Shown here: in pieces, positions 1 to 5,050 of the stretch
Layout: each line of letters opens with the position of its first letter
How positions within the stretch are numbered: the first letter of the stretch is position 1
NCBI GenBank assembly: GCA_035252155.1
Contig: DATFDL010000455.1
Location: 1 to 7,630, forward strand
Length of the DNA: 7,630 nt
From: JAICLL01 sp035252155
Lineage (GTDB): Bacteria; Planctomycetota; Planctomycetia; Pirellulales; JAICIG01
Reading direction: 5' to 3'
Position numbers and translations under genes: made by a program
Notes under the pieces: model-generated
Told to the model about the DNA's origin: nothing
The model's input: the letters and a program-made list of their open reading frames with translations, nothing else
Database searches by the model: none

Positions 1-1372
1 GCTTGCCGGCCTTGACATCGGCCACCAGCTTGGGATTGGCCGCCACCAGCTCTTGGCACAGGGTGACCAGCGCCGATTCGTCGACCTTCTCGATGCCCAA
101 CTCGGCCATCACAGCCGCCGCCGATTTGGCACTACCTAGCATCGTTATAAAAACCTCCCGGCCACGAGTCGTGTCGAGCTCGCCCGCCTGAACCTTCTTG
201 AGCAAGTCGGCCAAGGCCGCCGGACGCAGCGGGAACTCGTCGATCGTCAGCTTGCGTTCTTTCAACTCGCGCAGCACGTCTTGCGTCACCCAGTTGCTGG
301 CCAGCTTGCCGTCGCCCGAAAGCTCGGCGACTTCCAGATAATAATCGACGAGCGGGCGGCCGCGATTGACGATCACGTCGCTGTCGTAGGCCGTGATGCT
401 GTAGGTCAGCTCCAGGCGGCGCCGCAGGTCGGCGGGCAGTTCGCCCAAGGCCGCCCGCACCGCCACGATCTGGTCCTCGCTCACGGTCACCGGCACCAGG
501 TCGGGATCGGGAAAGTAGCGATAGTCGCTCGATTCTTCTTTGTGCCGCTGCGCCCGCGTGATGTTCTCCACATCGTCCCAGCCGCGAGTCTGCTTGGGCA
601 CGTCGCCCAGACGCTGGCCCGTCTCGGTCCACACTTCATACTGACGCTGGGCCTCGTAGGCCAAGGCCCGCTCGACCGCCCGAAAGCTGTTCATGTTCTT
701 GATCTCGACGATCGGCGTCGGCACAACGTGCCCGTCGCGCATGTCGACGTGCAAGTTCACGTTGGCATCGACCCGCAAGCTTCCCTCTTGCATATTGCAA
801 TCGCTCACGCCCAGGTAGGTGAGCAGCAGCTTCAGCGCGTCGAGATAAGCCGCGGCCTCCAGCGGCGAACGCATGTCGGGCTGCGAGACAATTTCCAAGA
901 GCGGCGTGCCGGCCCGGTTCAGATCGATCTTGCTGTCGGCTTCGCCGGCCTGCTCGTCGTGCATGCTCTTGCCGGCGTCTTCTTCGAGATGGGCGCGGAT
1001 GATGCCCACTCGCTTCGGTTCGAAGCGGCCTTTGCCGTCGCTGATCTCCAAAAAACCGTCGGTGCTGAAGGGCAGGTCGTACTGGCTGATCTGATAGCCC
1101 TTGGGCAGATCGGGATAGTAATACTGTTTGCGGTCCCACTTGGTGAATGGGGCGATCTGGCAATTCAGGGCCACGGCGGTCCGCAGAGCCAGTTCAAACG
1201 CTCGGCGGTTCATCACCGGCAGTGTGCCCGGCATCCCCACGCACACCGGGCACGTCTGCGTATTGGGCGGCGCTCCGAACCGCGTGCTGCACCCGCAGAA
1301 CAGCTTGGTCTGCGTGAGAAGCTGCACGTGGACCTCTAATCCGATGACGATCGTGTAAGGCGGATGGTGCAC
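1..1372 (-). CDS. gatB: Asp/Glu-tRNA amidotransferase subunit B (partial, 3' end beyond the window)
   Basis: GatB binds the misacylated tRNA in GatCAB, phosphorylates the Glu/Asp side chain, and receives ammonia from GatA. The minus-strand frame is open from a TGA at 1396-1394 to the left edge and gives 457 residues. Family motifs are unmistakable: IGLEVHVQL (residues 10-18), the zinc-type Cys pairs C26/C28 and C41/C44 (FCGCS, CPVC), KWDRKQYYYPDLPKGYQIS (78-96), IIRAHLEEDAGKSMHD (124-139) and DLNRAGTPLLEIVSQPD (150-166). The helical C-terminal (YqeY-like) tail region begins near residue 345. About 30-40 C-terminal residues are missing, judged from the usual 475-490 length. The only reasonable start is GTG at 1372-1370, because the in-frame stop lies just 21 nt upstream (the other candidate is a CTG at 1390). 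No purine-rich Shine-Dalgarno is visible; a heptamer repeat occupies that spot. Last gene of the gatC-gatA-gatB series. Confidence 0.97.
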   Translation of the reverse strand, partial: MHHPPYTIVIGLEVHVQLLTQTKLFCGCSTRFGAPPNTQTCPVCVGMPGTLPVMNRRAFELALRTAVALNCQIAPFTKWDRKQYYYPDLPKGYQISQYDLPFSTDGFLEISDGKGRFEPKRVGIIRAHLEEDAGKSMHDEQAGEADSKIDLNRAGTPLLEIVSQPDMRSPLEAAAYLDALKLLLTYLGVSDCNMQEGSLRVDANVNLHVDMRDGHVVPTPIVEIKNMNSFRAVERALAYEAQRQYEVWTETGQRLGDVPKQTRGWDDVENITRAQRHKEESSDYRYFPDPDLVPVTVSEDQIVAVRAALGELPADLRRRLELTYSITAYDSDVIVNRGRPLVDYYLEVAELSGDGKLASNWVTQDVLRELKERKLTIDEFPLRPAALADLLKKVQAGELDTTRGREVFITMLGSAKSAAAVMAELGIEKVDESALVTLCQELVAANPKLVADVKAGK

Positions 1373-1376
1373 GAAG

Positions 1377-1397
1377 GGTTCAGCGTTCAGGGTTCAG
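1377..1397. repeat. Heptamer array, three units of CTGAACC type, before gatB
   Basis: Three adjacent 7-nt units read on the minus strand as CTGAACC, CTGAACG and CTGAACC. They end 4 nt before the proposed GTG start of gatB and replace the position of a ribosome-binding site. An in-frame TGA arises inside the array. The period of seven with single-base variants is seen directly. Its resemblance to the short tandemly repeated heptamers of cyanobacterial genomes is an analogy only. Confidence 0.85.
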
Positions 1398-1450
1398 TGG
1401 CGCGGCCTATGTGCCCTACGGCTGATGAACTCGCCGCAACCTTCGGCCCG
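1398..1450. other. gatA-gatB spacer core without recognised signals
   Basis: This 53-nt stretch lies between two unrelated heptamer arrays. I see no ORF, no strong hairpin followed by T residues, and no convincing promoter. gatA and gatB are therefore probably cotranscribed, with 98 nt between the gatA stop and the gatB start codon. Confidence 0.5.
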
Positions 1451-1485
1451 TCAAATCCAAAATCCAAAATCTAAAATCCAAAATC
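1451..1485. repeat. Heptamer array, five units of GATTTTG type, overlapping the gatA stop
   Basis: Read on the minus strand the units are GATTTTG (1485-1479), GATTTTA (1478-1472), GATTTTG (1471-1465), GATTTTG (1464-1458) and the decayed GATTTGA (1457-1451). The first two units encode the last codons of gatA (Asp-Phe-Gly-Phe), and the variant A in unit two creates the TAG stop. The array is therefore part coding and part spacer. Confidence 0.92.
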
Positions 1486-3015
1486 CGGCCGCCGTGTATG
1501 CCAATCGGTCGCGTCCTGGAACATATGACACGCCCTCAAAAGTCGTTCTTCTTCAAACGGCGGGGCTTGCAGTTGCACGCCGATGGGCAGCCCCGACGAG
1601 CTGAATCCGCAAGGGAAGGCGATGCCGCCGATGCCCGCCAGGTTGGCGCTCACGGTATACAGATCGACCAGGTACATCGCTAGCGGGTCGTTCGCTTTTT
1701 CGCCGATCTTGAAGGCGGGGCTGGTAGTGACCGGCCCTAGGATCAGATCGACCTCTTGAAACGCCCGATCGTAATCTTGGCGAATCAACCGGCGCACTTT
1801 GAGCGCCTTCAAATAATACTTGTCGCTGTAACCGGCGCTGAGGGCGTACGTGCCCAGAATGATCCGCCGCTTGACTTCGGCCCCAAATCCCTCGGCCCGG
1901 CTGCGGCGATAGAGCCGGACCAGCGGCGAATCGAGCGCTTCGACCGCCGCGGCGCCGCCGGCCGACGCCAGCCGCGTTCGCTCGGCGGCCAGCTCGGCTT
2001 GCATCGCTTTTTCGTCGGTGCGATAGCCGTAGTGAACGCCGTCGTACCGGGCAAGATTGCTCGAAGCCTCGCTGGGCGCGATGATGTAATAGGCCGCCAC
2101 GCCATACTTGCTGTGCGGCAGCGACATCTGCTTGACCTTCGCCCCCGCCGACTCATAGACGGCGACGGCCTGCCGCACGGCGGCTTCGACCTCGTTTTCC
2201 AATCCCTCGCCAAAATGCTCGCGCACCAGGCCCAACGTCAGCCCGGCCAGCGGCTGCGTGACGGTTTTTGAATAAGGCGGGGCCGGGCGGTTGACCGAGG
2301 TCGAATCGAGCGGGTCGTGCCCGGCGATCACTTCCAAGAGCAGCGCGGCGTCCTGAGCGGTTCGAGCGAGCGGGCCGATCTGATCGAGACTGCTGGCAAA
2401 GGCCACCAAACCGAAGCGACTGACCCGGCCGTAGGTGGGCTTGAGTCCCGTGACACCGCACAGGGCGGCGGGCTGGCGAATCGATCCGCCGGTATCGGTG
2501 CCGATCGAGAGCGGCGCCATCGAGGCCGCGACGCAGGCGGCCGCCCCGCCGCTCGATCCGCCCGGAATGCAGTCGAGATTCCAGGGATTGCGGGTTTTTT
2601 GGAAGGCGGAGTTCTCGGTCGAGCCGCCCATGGCGAACTCGTCGAGATTGGTGCGGCCGATCAGCACGGCGTCGGCGGCCTTGAGTCGGGCGACGACGGT
2701 GGCGTCGTACGGGGCGACAAAGTTTTCGAGAATCCGCGAGCCGCAGGTCGTTCGTTCGCCGCGACTGCACAGCAAATCTTTGACTGCCACCGGCAGCCCG
2801 GCCAGCCGCCCCAGCCGCTCGCCCTTTTTCCGCCGCTCATCAATTCGCCGGGCCTGTTCGAGCGCCGGCTGCGGATCGAACCGCAAAAAGGCCCCGACTC
2901 GTTGGTCGGCCGCTTTGATGCGGTCAATGTACGCTTGCGTGGCTTCGACTGCGCTCGCTCGTCCCGCTTCGAGTTCGGCCAGCAGTTCGGTAGCGGTCAA
3001 TTCGACGAGCGACAT
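1471..3015 (-). CDS. gatA: Asp/Glu-tRNA amidotransferase subunit A (glutaminase)
   Basis: GatA is the amidase-signature subunit of GatCAB. It hydrolyses glutamine and passes ammonia to GatB for transamidation of Glu-tRNA(Gln)/Asp-tRNA(Asn) in the cytoplasm. The 514-residue product has the complete Ser-cisSer-Lys triad: K79 in AVKDLL, S154 in PGGSSGG and S178 in DTGGSIR, the same numbering as the well-studied Staphylococcus aureus enzyme. The signature stretch continues as QPAALCGVTGLKPTYGRVSR (181-200), then EGFGAEVKRRIILGTYALS (375-393), DPLAMYL and PCGFSSSGLPIGVQ. It is somewhat longer than the usual 480-490. Most of the excess is an Ala/Glu-rich segment at about 335-362, before the LYRRSRAEGFG helix. 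ATG at 3015 is followed by a typical GatA N-terminus; only a weak AGAGAT precedes it. The last four sense codons and the stop come from a heptamer repeat. Confidence 0.99.
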   Translation of the reverse strand: MSLVELTATELLAELEAGRASAVEATQAYIDRIKAADQRVGAFLRFDPQPALEQARRIDERRKKGERLGRLAGLPVAVKDLLCSRGERTTCGSRILENFVAPYDATVVARLKAADAVLIGRTNLDEFAMGGSTENSAFQKTRNPWNLDCIPGGSSGGAAACVAASMAPLSIGTDTGGSIRQPAALCGVTGLKPTYGRVSRFGLVAFASSLDQIGPLARTAQDAALLLEVIAGHDPLDSTSVNRPAPPYSKTVTQPLAGLTLGLVREHFGEGLENEVEAAVRQAVAVYESAGAKVKQMSLPHSKYGVAAYYIIAPSEASSNLARYDGVHYGYRTDEKAMQAELAAERTRLASAGGAAAVEALDSPLVRLYRRSRAEGFGAEVKRRIILGTYALSAGYSDKYYLKALKVRRLIRQDYDRAFQEVDLILGPVTTSPAFKIGEKANDPLAMYLVDLYTVSANLAGIGGIAFPCGFSSSGLPIGVQLQAPPFEEERLLRACHMFQDATDWHTRRPDFGF

Positions 3016-3025
3016 ATCTCTGTAG

Positions 3026-3043
3026 AACGGAATTTATTCCGTT
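3026..3043. other. Small perfect inverted repeat in the gatA leader
   Basis: An 8-bp perfect stem (AACGGAAT, TT loop, ATTCCGTT) lies 11 nt before the gatA ATG. In RNA it would form a hairpin next to the ribosome-binding region, in a leader that has no good Shine-Dalgarno. It lacks a T-tract, so a terminator role is unlikely. Regulatory function is inference only. Confidence 0.6.
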
Positions 3044-3050
3044 TGCATCT

Positions 3051-3111
3051 CGTAGGACGACCTTCCTAGGTCGTCCACCCGGTGGGACGACCTAGGAAGG
3101 CCGTCCCTACG
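3051..3111. repeat. REP/BIME-like double palindrome upstream of gatA
   Basis: Two arms (3051-3080 and 3081-3111) are inverted copies that differ by one substitution and small indels (CGTAGG against CGTAGGG at the outer ends). Each arm is itself a hairpin: GACGACCT-TCCT-AGGTCGTC on the left and GACGACCT-AGGA-AGGCCGTC on the right. It can therefore fold as one long stem or as two short ones, the architecture of paired REP elements. Outer TTCCGT (3037-3042) and ACGGAA (3115-3120) may extend the symmetry. It encodes nothing and lies between the small membrane ORF and gatA. No transposase is nearby. Confidence 0.9.
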
Positions 3112-3131
3112 TTTACGGAAATTTCGCAGCA

Positions 3132-3320
3132 CTAGTGTCGGGAAAGTCCAGCGAGGCCAAGTAAAACGGCGGCAATAAGACAACAGATAGCAATTCGCCG
3201 CATCTTCATTTGGCGAATGATGAAATCTTCCTCCTTTTCATCAGCTCGAGGCGCCCTTGTTGACACCAACAACCAAACGGCGATGCTCAACGGTATGAAC
3301 GCATCGATGCAGCCGGACAT
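3132..3320 (-). CDS. Small two-helix membrane protein, hypothetical
   Basis: This 62-residue ORF lies between gatC and gatA on the same strand, 55 nt after the gatC stop. The predicted layout is a hydrophobic segment at residues 5-20 (IDAFIPLSIAVWLLVS), a charged hinge (PRADEKEEDFIIRQMKMRR) and a second hydrophobic segment at 42-59 (RIAICCLIAAVLLGLAGL). That helix-charged loop-helix pattern is common among tiny planctomycetal membrane proteins and is unlikely in random sequence. The ATG at 3320 is preceded by a tandem ACAGCGGA octamer that gives only a weak GCGGA ribosome-binding match. No function can be assigned, and it is not a known GatCAB component. It may be a real gene riding in the operon; a chance ORF is possible. 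Confidence 0.55.
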   Translation of the reverse strand: MSGCIDAFIPLSIAVWLLVSTRAPRADEKEEDFIIRQMKMRRIAICCLIAAVLLGLAGLSRH

Positions 3321-3336
3321 TCCGCTGTTCCGCTGT
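3321..3336. repeat. Tandem octamer abutting the start of the small ORF
   Basis: The octamer TCCGCTGT occurs twice head to tail, reading ACAGCGGA ACAGCGGA directly against the ATG on the coding strand. It may contribute a poor purine-rich ribosome-binding site, or it may simply be a replication-slippage duplication. Confidence 0.6.
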
Positions 3337-3375
3337 GTATTTTGCTCAGTTTATGAGGTGAGAAGTGACATCAGA

Positions 3376-3666
3376 TTACTCCCCCAATACCGCCGGCACC
3401 CAATAAAACTCGCCGTCGGCGTGCGGGGCGTTCGCGAGCATTTCAGCCCGCTCAAAGCTCGGCCGCAGTTCATCGGGGCGAAAGACGTTGTTGATCTCGA
3501 CGGCGTGAGCCATCGGCTCGACCTCCTCGGTTTCCAGCTCCGCGAGCAACTCGATATAGCCGACGATCTGACCCAACTGCTCGGTCAGCGTGTTCAACTC
3601 GGCCTCGGCCAATTGCAGCCGGGCCAGGAGCGAGACCTTTTCGACATCGGCGCGGGTGAGGCTCAT
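3376..3666 (-). CDS. gatC: Asp/Glu-tRNA amidotransferase subunit C
   Basis: GatC is the small subunit that wraps the GatA-GatB interface and stabilises the complex. The 96-residue product has the family's usual length (about 95). It shows the N-terminal helix motif VEKVSLLARLQLAEAEL (residues 8-24), the helix containing LGQIVGYIELLAELET, and the conserved VEPMAHAVEINNVFRPDE segment (49-66) that contacts GatA. The C-terminus reads GEFYWVPAVLGE, as expected for a GatC tail. The ATG at 3666 gives the canonical 'MSLTRADVEKV' start. No Shine-Dalgarno is visible in the AT-rich leader, which begins just after the heptamer inverted repeat. It precedes the small membrane ORF and gatA on the same strand, fitting a gatC-gatA-gatB operon with an extra gene inserted. 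Confidence 0.97.
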   Translation of the reverse strand: MSLTRADVEKVSLLARLQLAEAELNTLTEQLGQIVGYIELLAELETEEVEPMAHAVEINNVFRPDELRPSFERAEMLANAPHADGEFYWVPAVLGE

Positions 3667-3691
3667 TTGGACACGTCATTTATCGGATTTG

Positions 3692-3716
3692 ACTTTTGCA
3701 TTTTGCATTTTTACTT
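3692..3716. repeat. Left arm of the heptamer-based inverted repeat (rpmB-gatC spacer)
   Basis: Heptamers with the GCATTTT core run here on the plus strand. Positions 3692-3711 are the exact reverse complement of 3773-3792 (20 of 20), and the match continues with one mismatch to about 3716/3768. Paired across a 51-nt GC-rich loop they would make a long AT-rich stem. It could act as a weak bidirectional terminator or an RNA stability element, but there is no classical GC stem with T-tract. Confidence 0.9.
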
Positions 3717-3766
3717 TCCCCCGGCGCTCTGAAAGGCCCCGCGGTCGCGAGAGAGGCCGCAAGGGA

Positions 3767-3806
3767 GAAGTCAAAATGCAAAATGCAAAAGTAAAAATGC
3801 AAAACC
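3767..3806. repeat. Right arm of the heptamer-based inverted repeat, with an extra unit
   Basis: Units of CAAAATG type (CAAAATG, CAAAATG, CAAAAGT, AAAAATG, then CAAAACC) run at a period of seven. The arm is longer than its partner at 3692-3716, so it could pair in more than one register. It ends 9-10 nt from the rpmB stop codon, so any transcript of rpmB and gatC would contain the whole structure. Confidence 0.9.
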
Positions 3807-3815
3807 GAAGAGACA

Positions 3816-4139
3816 TTACCCCTTGGCGGCGGCCTGCGCGGTTTTACCCTTGGCTTTTTCGCCTTTGGCCTTGAGGGCCTCGGTGGTGGGCAGCTTGAAG
3901 GGGGCGGCCCGGACCAGCTTGGTCACTGCCCCGCTGCGCAGGCACTGCGTGCAGACCCGCACAGTGCGGTTCGTTCCCCGCACGGTGACGCGCACTCGTT
4001 GCAGATTAGGCTTGAACTGCCGCTTGGTGATGCCGGTGATCTTGGTGCCGACGCCGCCCAGGTATTTGGCTTTGCCGCGGGTGGTGATCGAGTTGCCGAT
4101 CCGCGGCGCCTTACCGCAACAATCGCACGCCTTGCCCAT
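3816..4139 (-). CDS. rpmB: 50S ribosomal protein L28, zinc-binding form
   Basis: L28 is a structural protein of the large ribosomal subunit. The 107-residue product shows the family start GKACDCCGKAPRIGNSIT, the KRQFKPNLQRVRV core (39-51) and the VCTQCLRSG segment (62-70). Four cysteines, C5/C8 and C63/C66, form the zinc-ribbon (C+) version rather than the Cys-less form. A Lys/Ala-rich tail (about residues 88-107) extends beyond the usual 60-80-residue core and is probably disordered and RNA-binding. The ATG at 4139 has a strong AGGAG six nt upstream, and a plausible promoter lies about 60 nt further up. It is the first gene ahead of gatC, separated by 149 nt that hold the heptamer inverted repeat, so cotranscription with gatC is possible but uncertain. 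Confidence 0.98.
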   Translation of the reverse strand: MGKACDCCGKAPRIGNSITTRGKAKYLGGVGTKITGITKRQFKPNLQRVRVTVRGTNRTVRVCTQCLRSGAVTKLVRAAPFKLPTTEALKAKGEKAKGKTAQAAAKG

Positions 4140-4145
4140 AGTACG

Positions 4146-4150
4146 CTCCT
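4146..4150 (-). promoter_or_regulatory. Ribosome-binding site of rpmB
   Basis: AGGAG on the minus strand stands six nt before the rpmB ATG. It is the clearest Shine-Dalgarno of the translation genes here, in contrast to gatA, gatB and gatC, which lack one. Confidence 0.85.
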
Positions 4151-4195
4151 AAGTCGCCGCTGTTTTTTGCGGTCTGGTTTAAATTGAAACTACCC

Positions 4196-4223
4196 AATAT
4201 ATCGGTTTCGGGCACTCGTGCAA
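4196..4223 (-). promoter_or_regulatory. Candidate sigma70-type promoter for rpmB
   Basis: On the minus strand TTGCAC (4223-4218) and TATATT (4201-4196) are separated by 16 nt. The -10 element lies 56 nt before the rpmB ATG, and an A/T-rich stretch follows. The -10 box matches the consensus well, while the -35 matches it only in TTG. A GCAC-TC-GTGC palindrome lies at the -35 edge and could be an operator, though it may be chance. Confidence 0.5.
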
Positions 4224-4294
4224 CCGGAAGGAGGCAAATGTCGCCCGCCGTCACCTCGGCAGCGCGTGTTTCTAATGCACCGGCATGGCTTCCA

Positions 4295-4582
4295 TTACGC
4301 ACTGCCGTATCCGTTGGTTAACACGGTGAACCCCACCAGGATAGCCAACAAGATTACTAGGACACCGAAGCCTGCGAGAAAAACTGGCCAAGCGGCCCGC
4401 GGGTGCGCTCGCGTCAAATGAGCCCCATAGAATACGCAACATGCACCAGCGGAAAAGACTACCGAAACGCAAAGCAGCCGCAGCGCCCACGTTCCCAGTA
4501 GAGTACGTATGACGGCGGCAGCCACCCCGCAAGCGGCTACGGCGACGAGCATCGTGCGCAAGCTGAACTGCGGGCGGAACAC
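4295..4582 (-). CDS. Small membrane protein with planctomycetal FSLRT signature
   Basis: This 95-residue protein is probably an integral membrane protein of unknown function. It begins RPQFSLRTMLVAVAACGVAAAV, the 'R-F-S-L-R-T-L/M-L' opening that recurs at the start of many planctomycetal membrane proteins. Hydrophobic segments are seen near residues 11-30, 33-53 and 65-88. The middle one contains several Cys residues, and a short basic loop (HLTRAHPRAAW) separates the last two. The start is GTG at 4582, supported by GGGGAG eight nt upstream (4596-4591). It lies 54 nt downstream of another small membrane-protein gene on the same strand, suggesting a two-gene unit. The stop is followed by 155 nt before rpmB. 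Confidence 0.72.
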   Translation of the reverse strand: MFRPQFSLRTMLVAVAACGVAAAVIRTLLGTWALRLLCVSVVFSAGACCVFYGAHLTRAHPRAAWPVFLAGFGVLVILLAILVGFTVLTNGYGSA

Positions 4583-4590
4583 GGACTAAT

Positions 4591-4596
4591 CTCCCC
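4591..4596 (-). promoter_or_regulatory. Ribosome-binding site fixing a GTG start
   Basis: GGGGAG on the minus strand stands eight nt before GTG 4582-4580. This supports the non-ATG start of the FSLRT membrane protein. Confidence 0.7.
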
Positions 4597-4636
4597 TTAT
4601 GCTGTTCGGCCGACGCCGCTTTCGCCCTCTTCGCCC

Positions 4637-4798
4637 TCAGTTCGGCACTGGCGGTCTAAAATCCAGCAAGGCCGCCAACAACAGAAACGCGACGGCAGCT
4701 ACGAGCGCGCAAAACAGGCCGAGCACGAACAACGGCTCCCAGCGGATAACAGCGCGGCGTCGGTTGATGGATGCAGCGTAGCGGGTTGGCGCGTTCAT
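4637..4798 (-). CDS. Small single-pass membrane protein, hypothetical
   Basis: The 53-residue product has a basic N-terminus (MNAPTRYAASINRRRAVIRW), one long hydrophobic helix (about residues 22-44, PLFVLGLFCALVAAVAFLLLA), and a short tail ending RPPVPN. By the positive-inside rule the N-terminus would be cytoplasmic. An upstream ATG at 4840 would add 14 residues. ATG 4798 is preferred because GGAG stands six nt before it (4808-4805). It is not recognised as any known family. It is the first gene of the leftward run and may be cotranscribed with the FSLRT protein 54 nt downstream. Its shortness leaves some doubt that it is real. Confidence 0.55.
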   Translation of the reverse strand: MNAPTRYAASINRRRAVIRWEPLFVLGLFCALVAAVAFLLLAALLDFRPPVPN

Positions 4799-4840
4799 GC
4801 CAAACTCCGCACTTGATACTGATAATGTCCGCATGTGCAT

Positions 4841-5050
4841 GACTGGCGCTGGCTCTAATTAAGCCGGTTGTTCCGTATGTGCCGCAAAGAGAGTGGCGTC
4901 CGCCGCCCGGCCCCCCGATAATTCTCTTGCAGGCGCCGCCGCTTACTTTTAGCCTAAAAGATTACCCAGTCGCTCTTGCCCGCCGACGCCTTACCCAGTC
5001 GCGCGCCGCAGGACCGTACCAACGACCGCGGCATCGGGAGCCTTTTGGAC
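4841..5050. other. Divergent intergenic region with a palindrome and a 12-bp direct repeat
   Basis: This spacer lies between the leftward small genes and the rightward repeat-protein gene, so promoters for both should lie here. I see no strong -35/-10 pair on either strand; GATAAT at 4916-4921 is a weak -10 candidate without a good -35. Two structures stand out. One is a perfect palindrome, CTTTTA-GCC-TAAAAG, at 4946-4960. The other is the direct repeat TTACCCAGTCGC at 4962-4973 and 4991-5002, with a 29-nt period. Confidence 0.5.
5036..5040 (+). promoter_or_regulatory. Ribosome-binding site of the PKD/DUF4214 protein
   Basis: GGGAG lies ten nt before ATG 5051 and supports that start over the in-frame TTG at 4976. 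A TTG at 5045 would be too close to the site. Confidence 0.6.

Noticed and set aside
281..1339. Long plus-strand open frame of 352 codons
   Set aside because: It lies wholly opposite gatB, whose protein motifs are conserved throughout. The plus-strand translation is rich in His, Arg and Ala without domain features, as expected for the antisense frame of a GC-rich gene.
2317..3069. Plus-strand open frame of 250 codons opposite gatA
   Set aside because: It is antisense to the well-conserved amidase core, and its composition is typical of a shadow frame. It also runs into the REP-like palindrome.
3051..3111. Rho-independent terminator in front of gatA
   Set aside because: The stem is strong but neither side is followed by a T-tract, and it would separate gatA from gatC. 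A REP-like element fits better.
3691..3806. CRISPR array
   Set aside because: The units are contiguous heptamers with no unique spacers of 25-40 nt and no cas genes nearby.
4111..4302. Minus-strand ORF of 63 codons upstream of rpmB
   Set aside because: It runs through the candidate promoter and the ribosome site of rpmB, has no SD, and shows no recognisable sequence.
4976..5050. TTG start at 4976 for the repeat protein (25 extra residues)
   Set aside because: There is no ribosome-binding site before TTG 4976, the added residues lack family features, and the segment overlaps the 12-bp direct repeat. ATG 5051 has GGGAG upstream.
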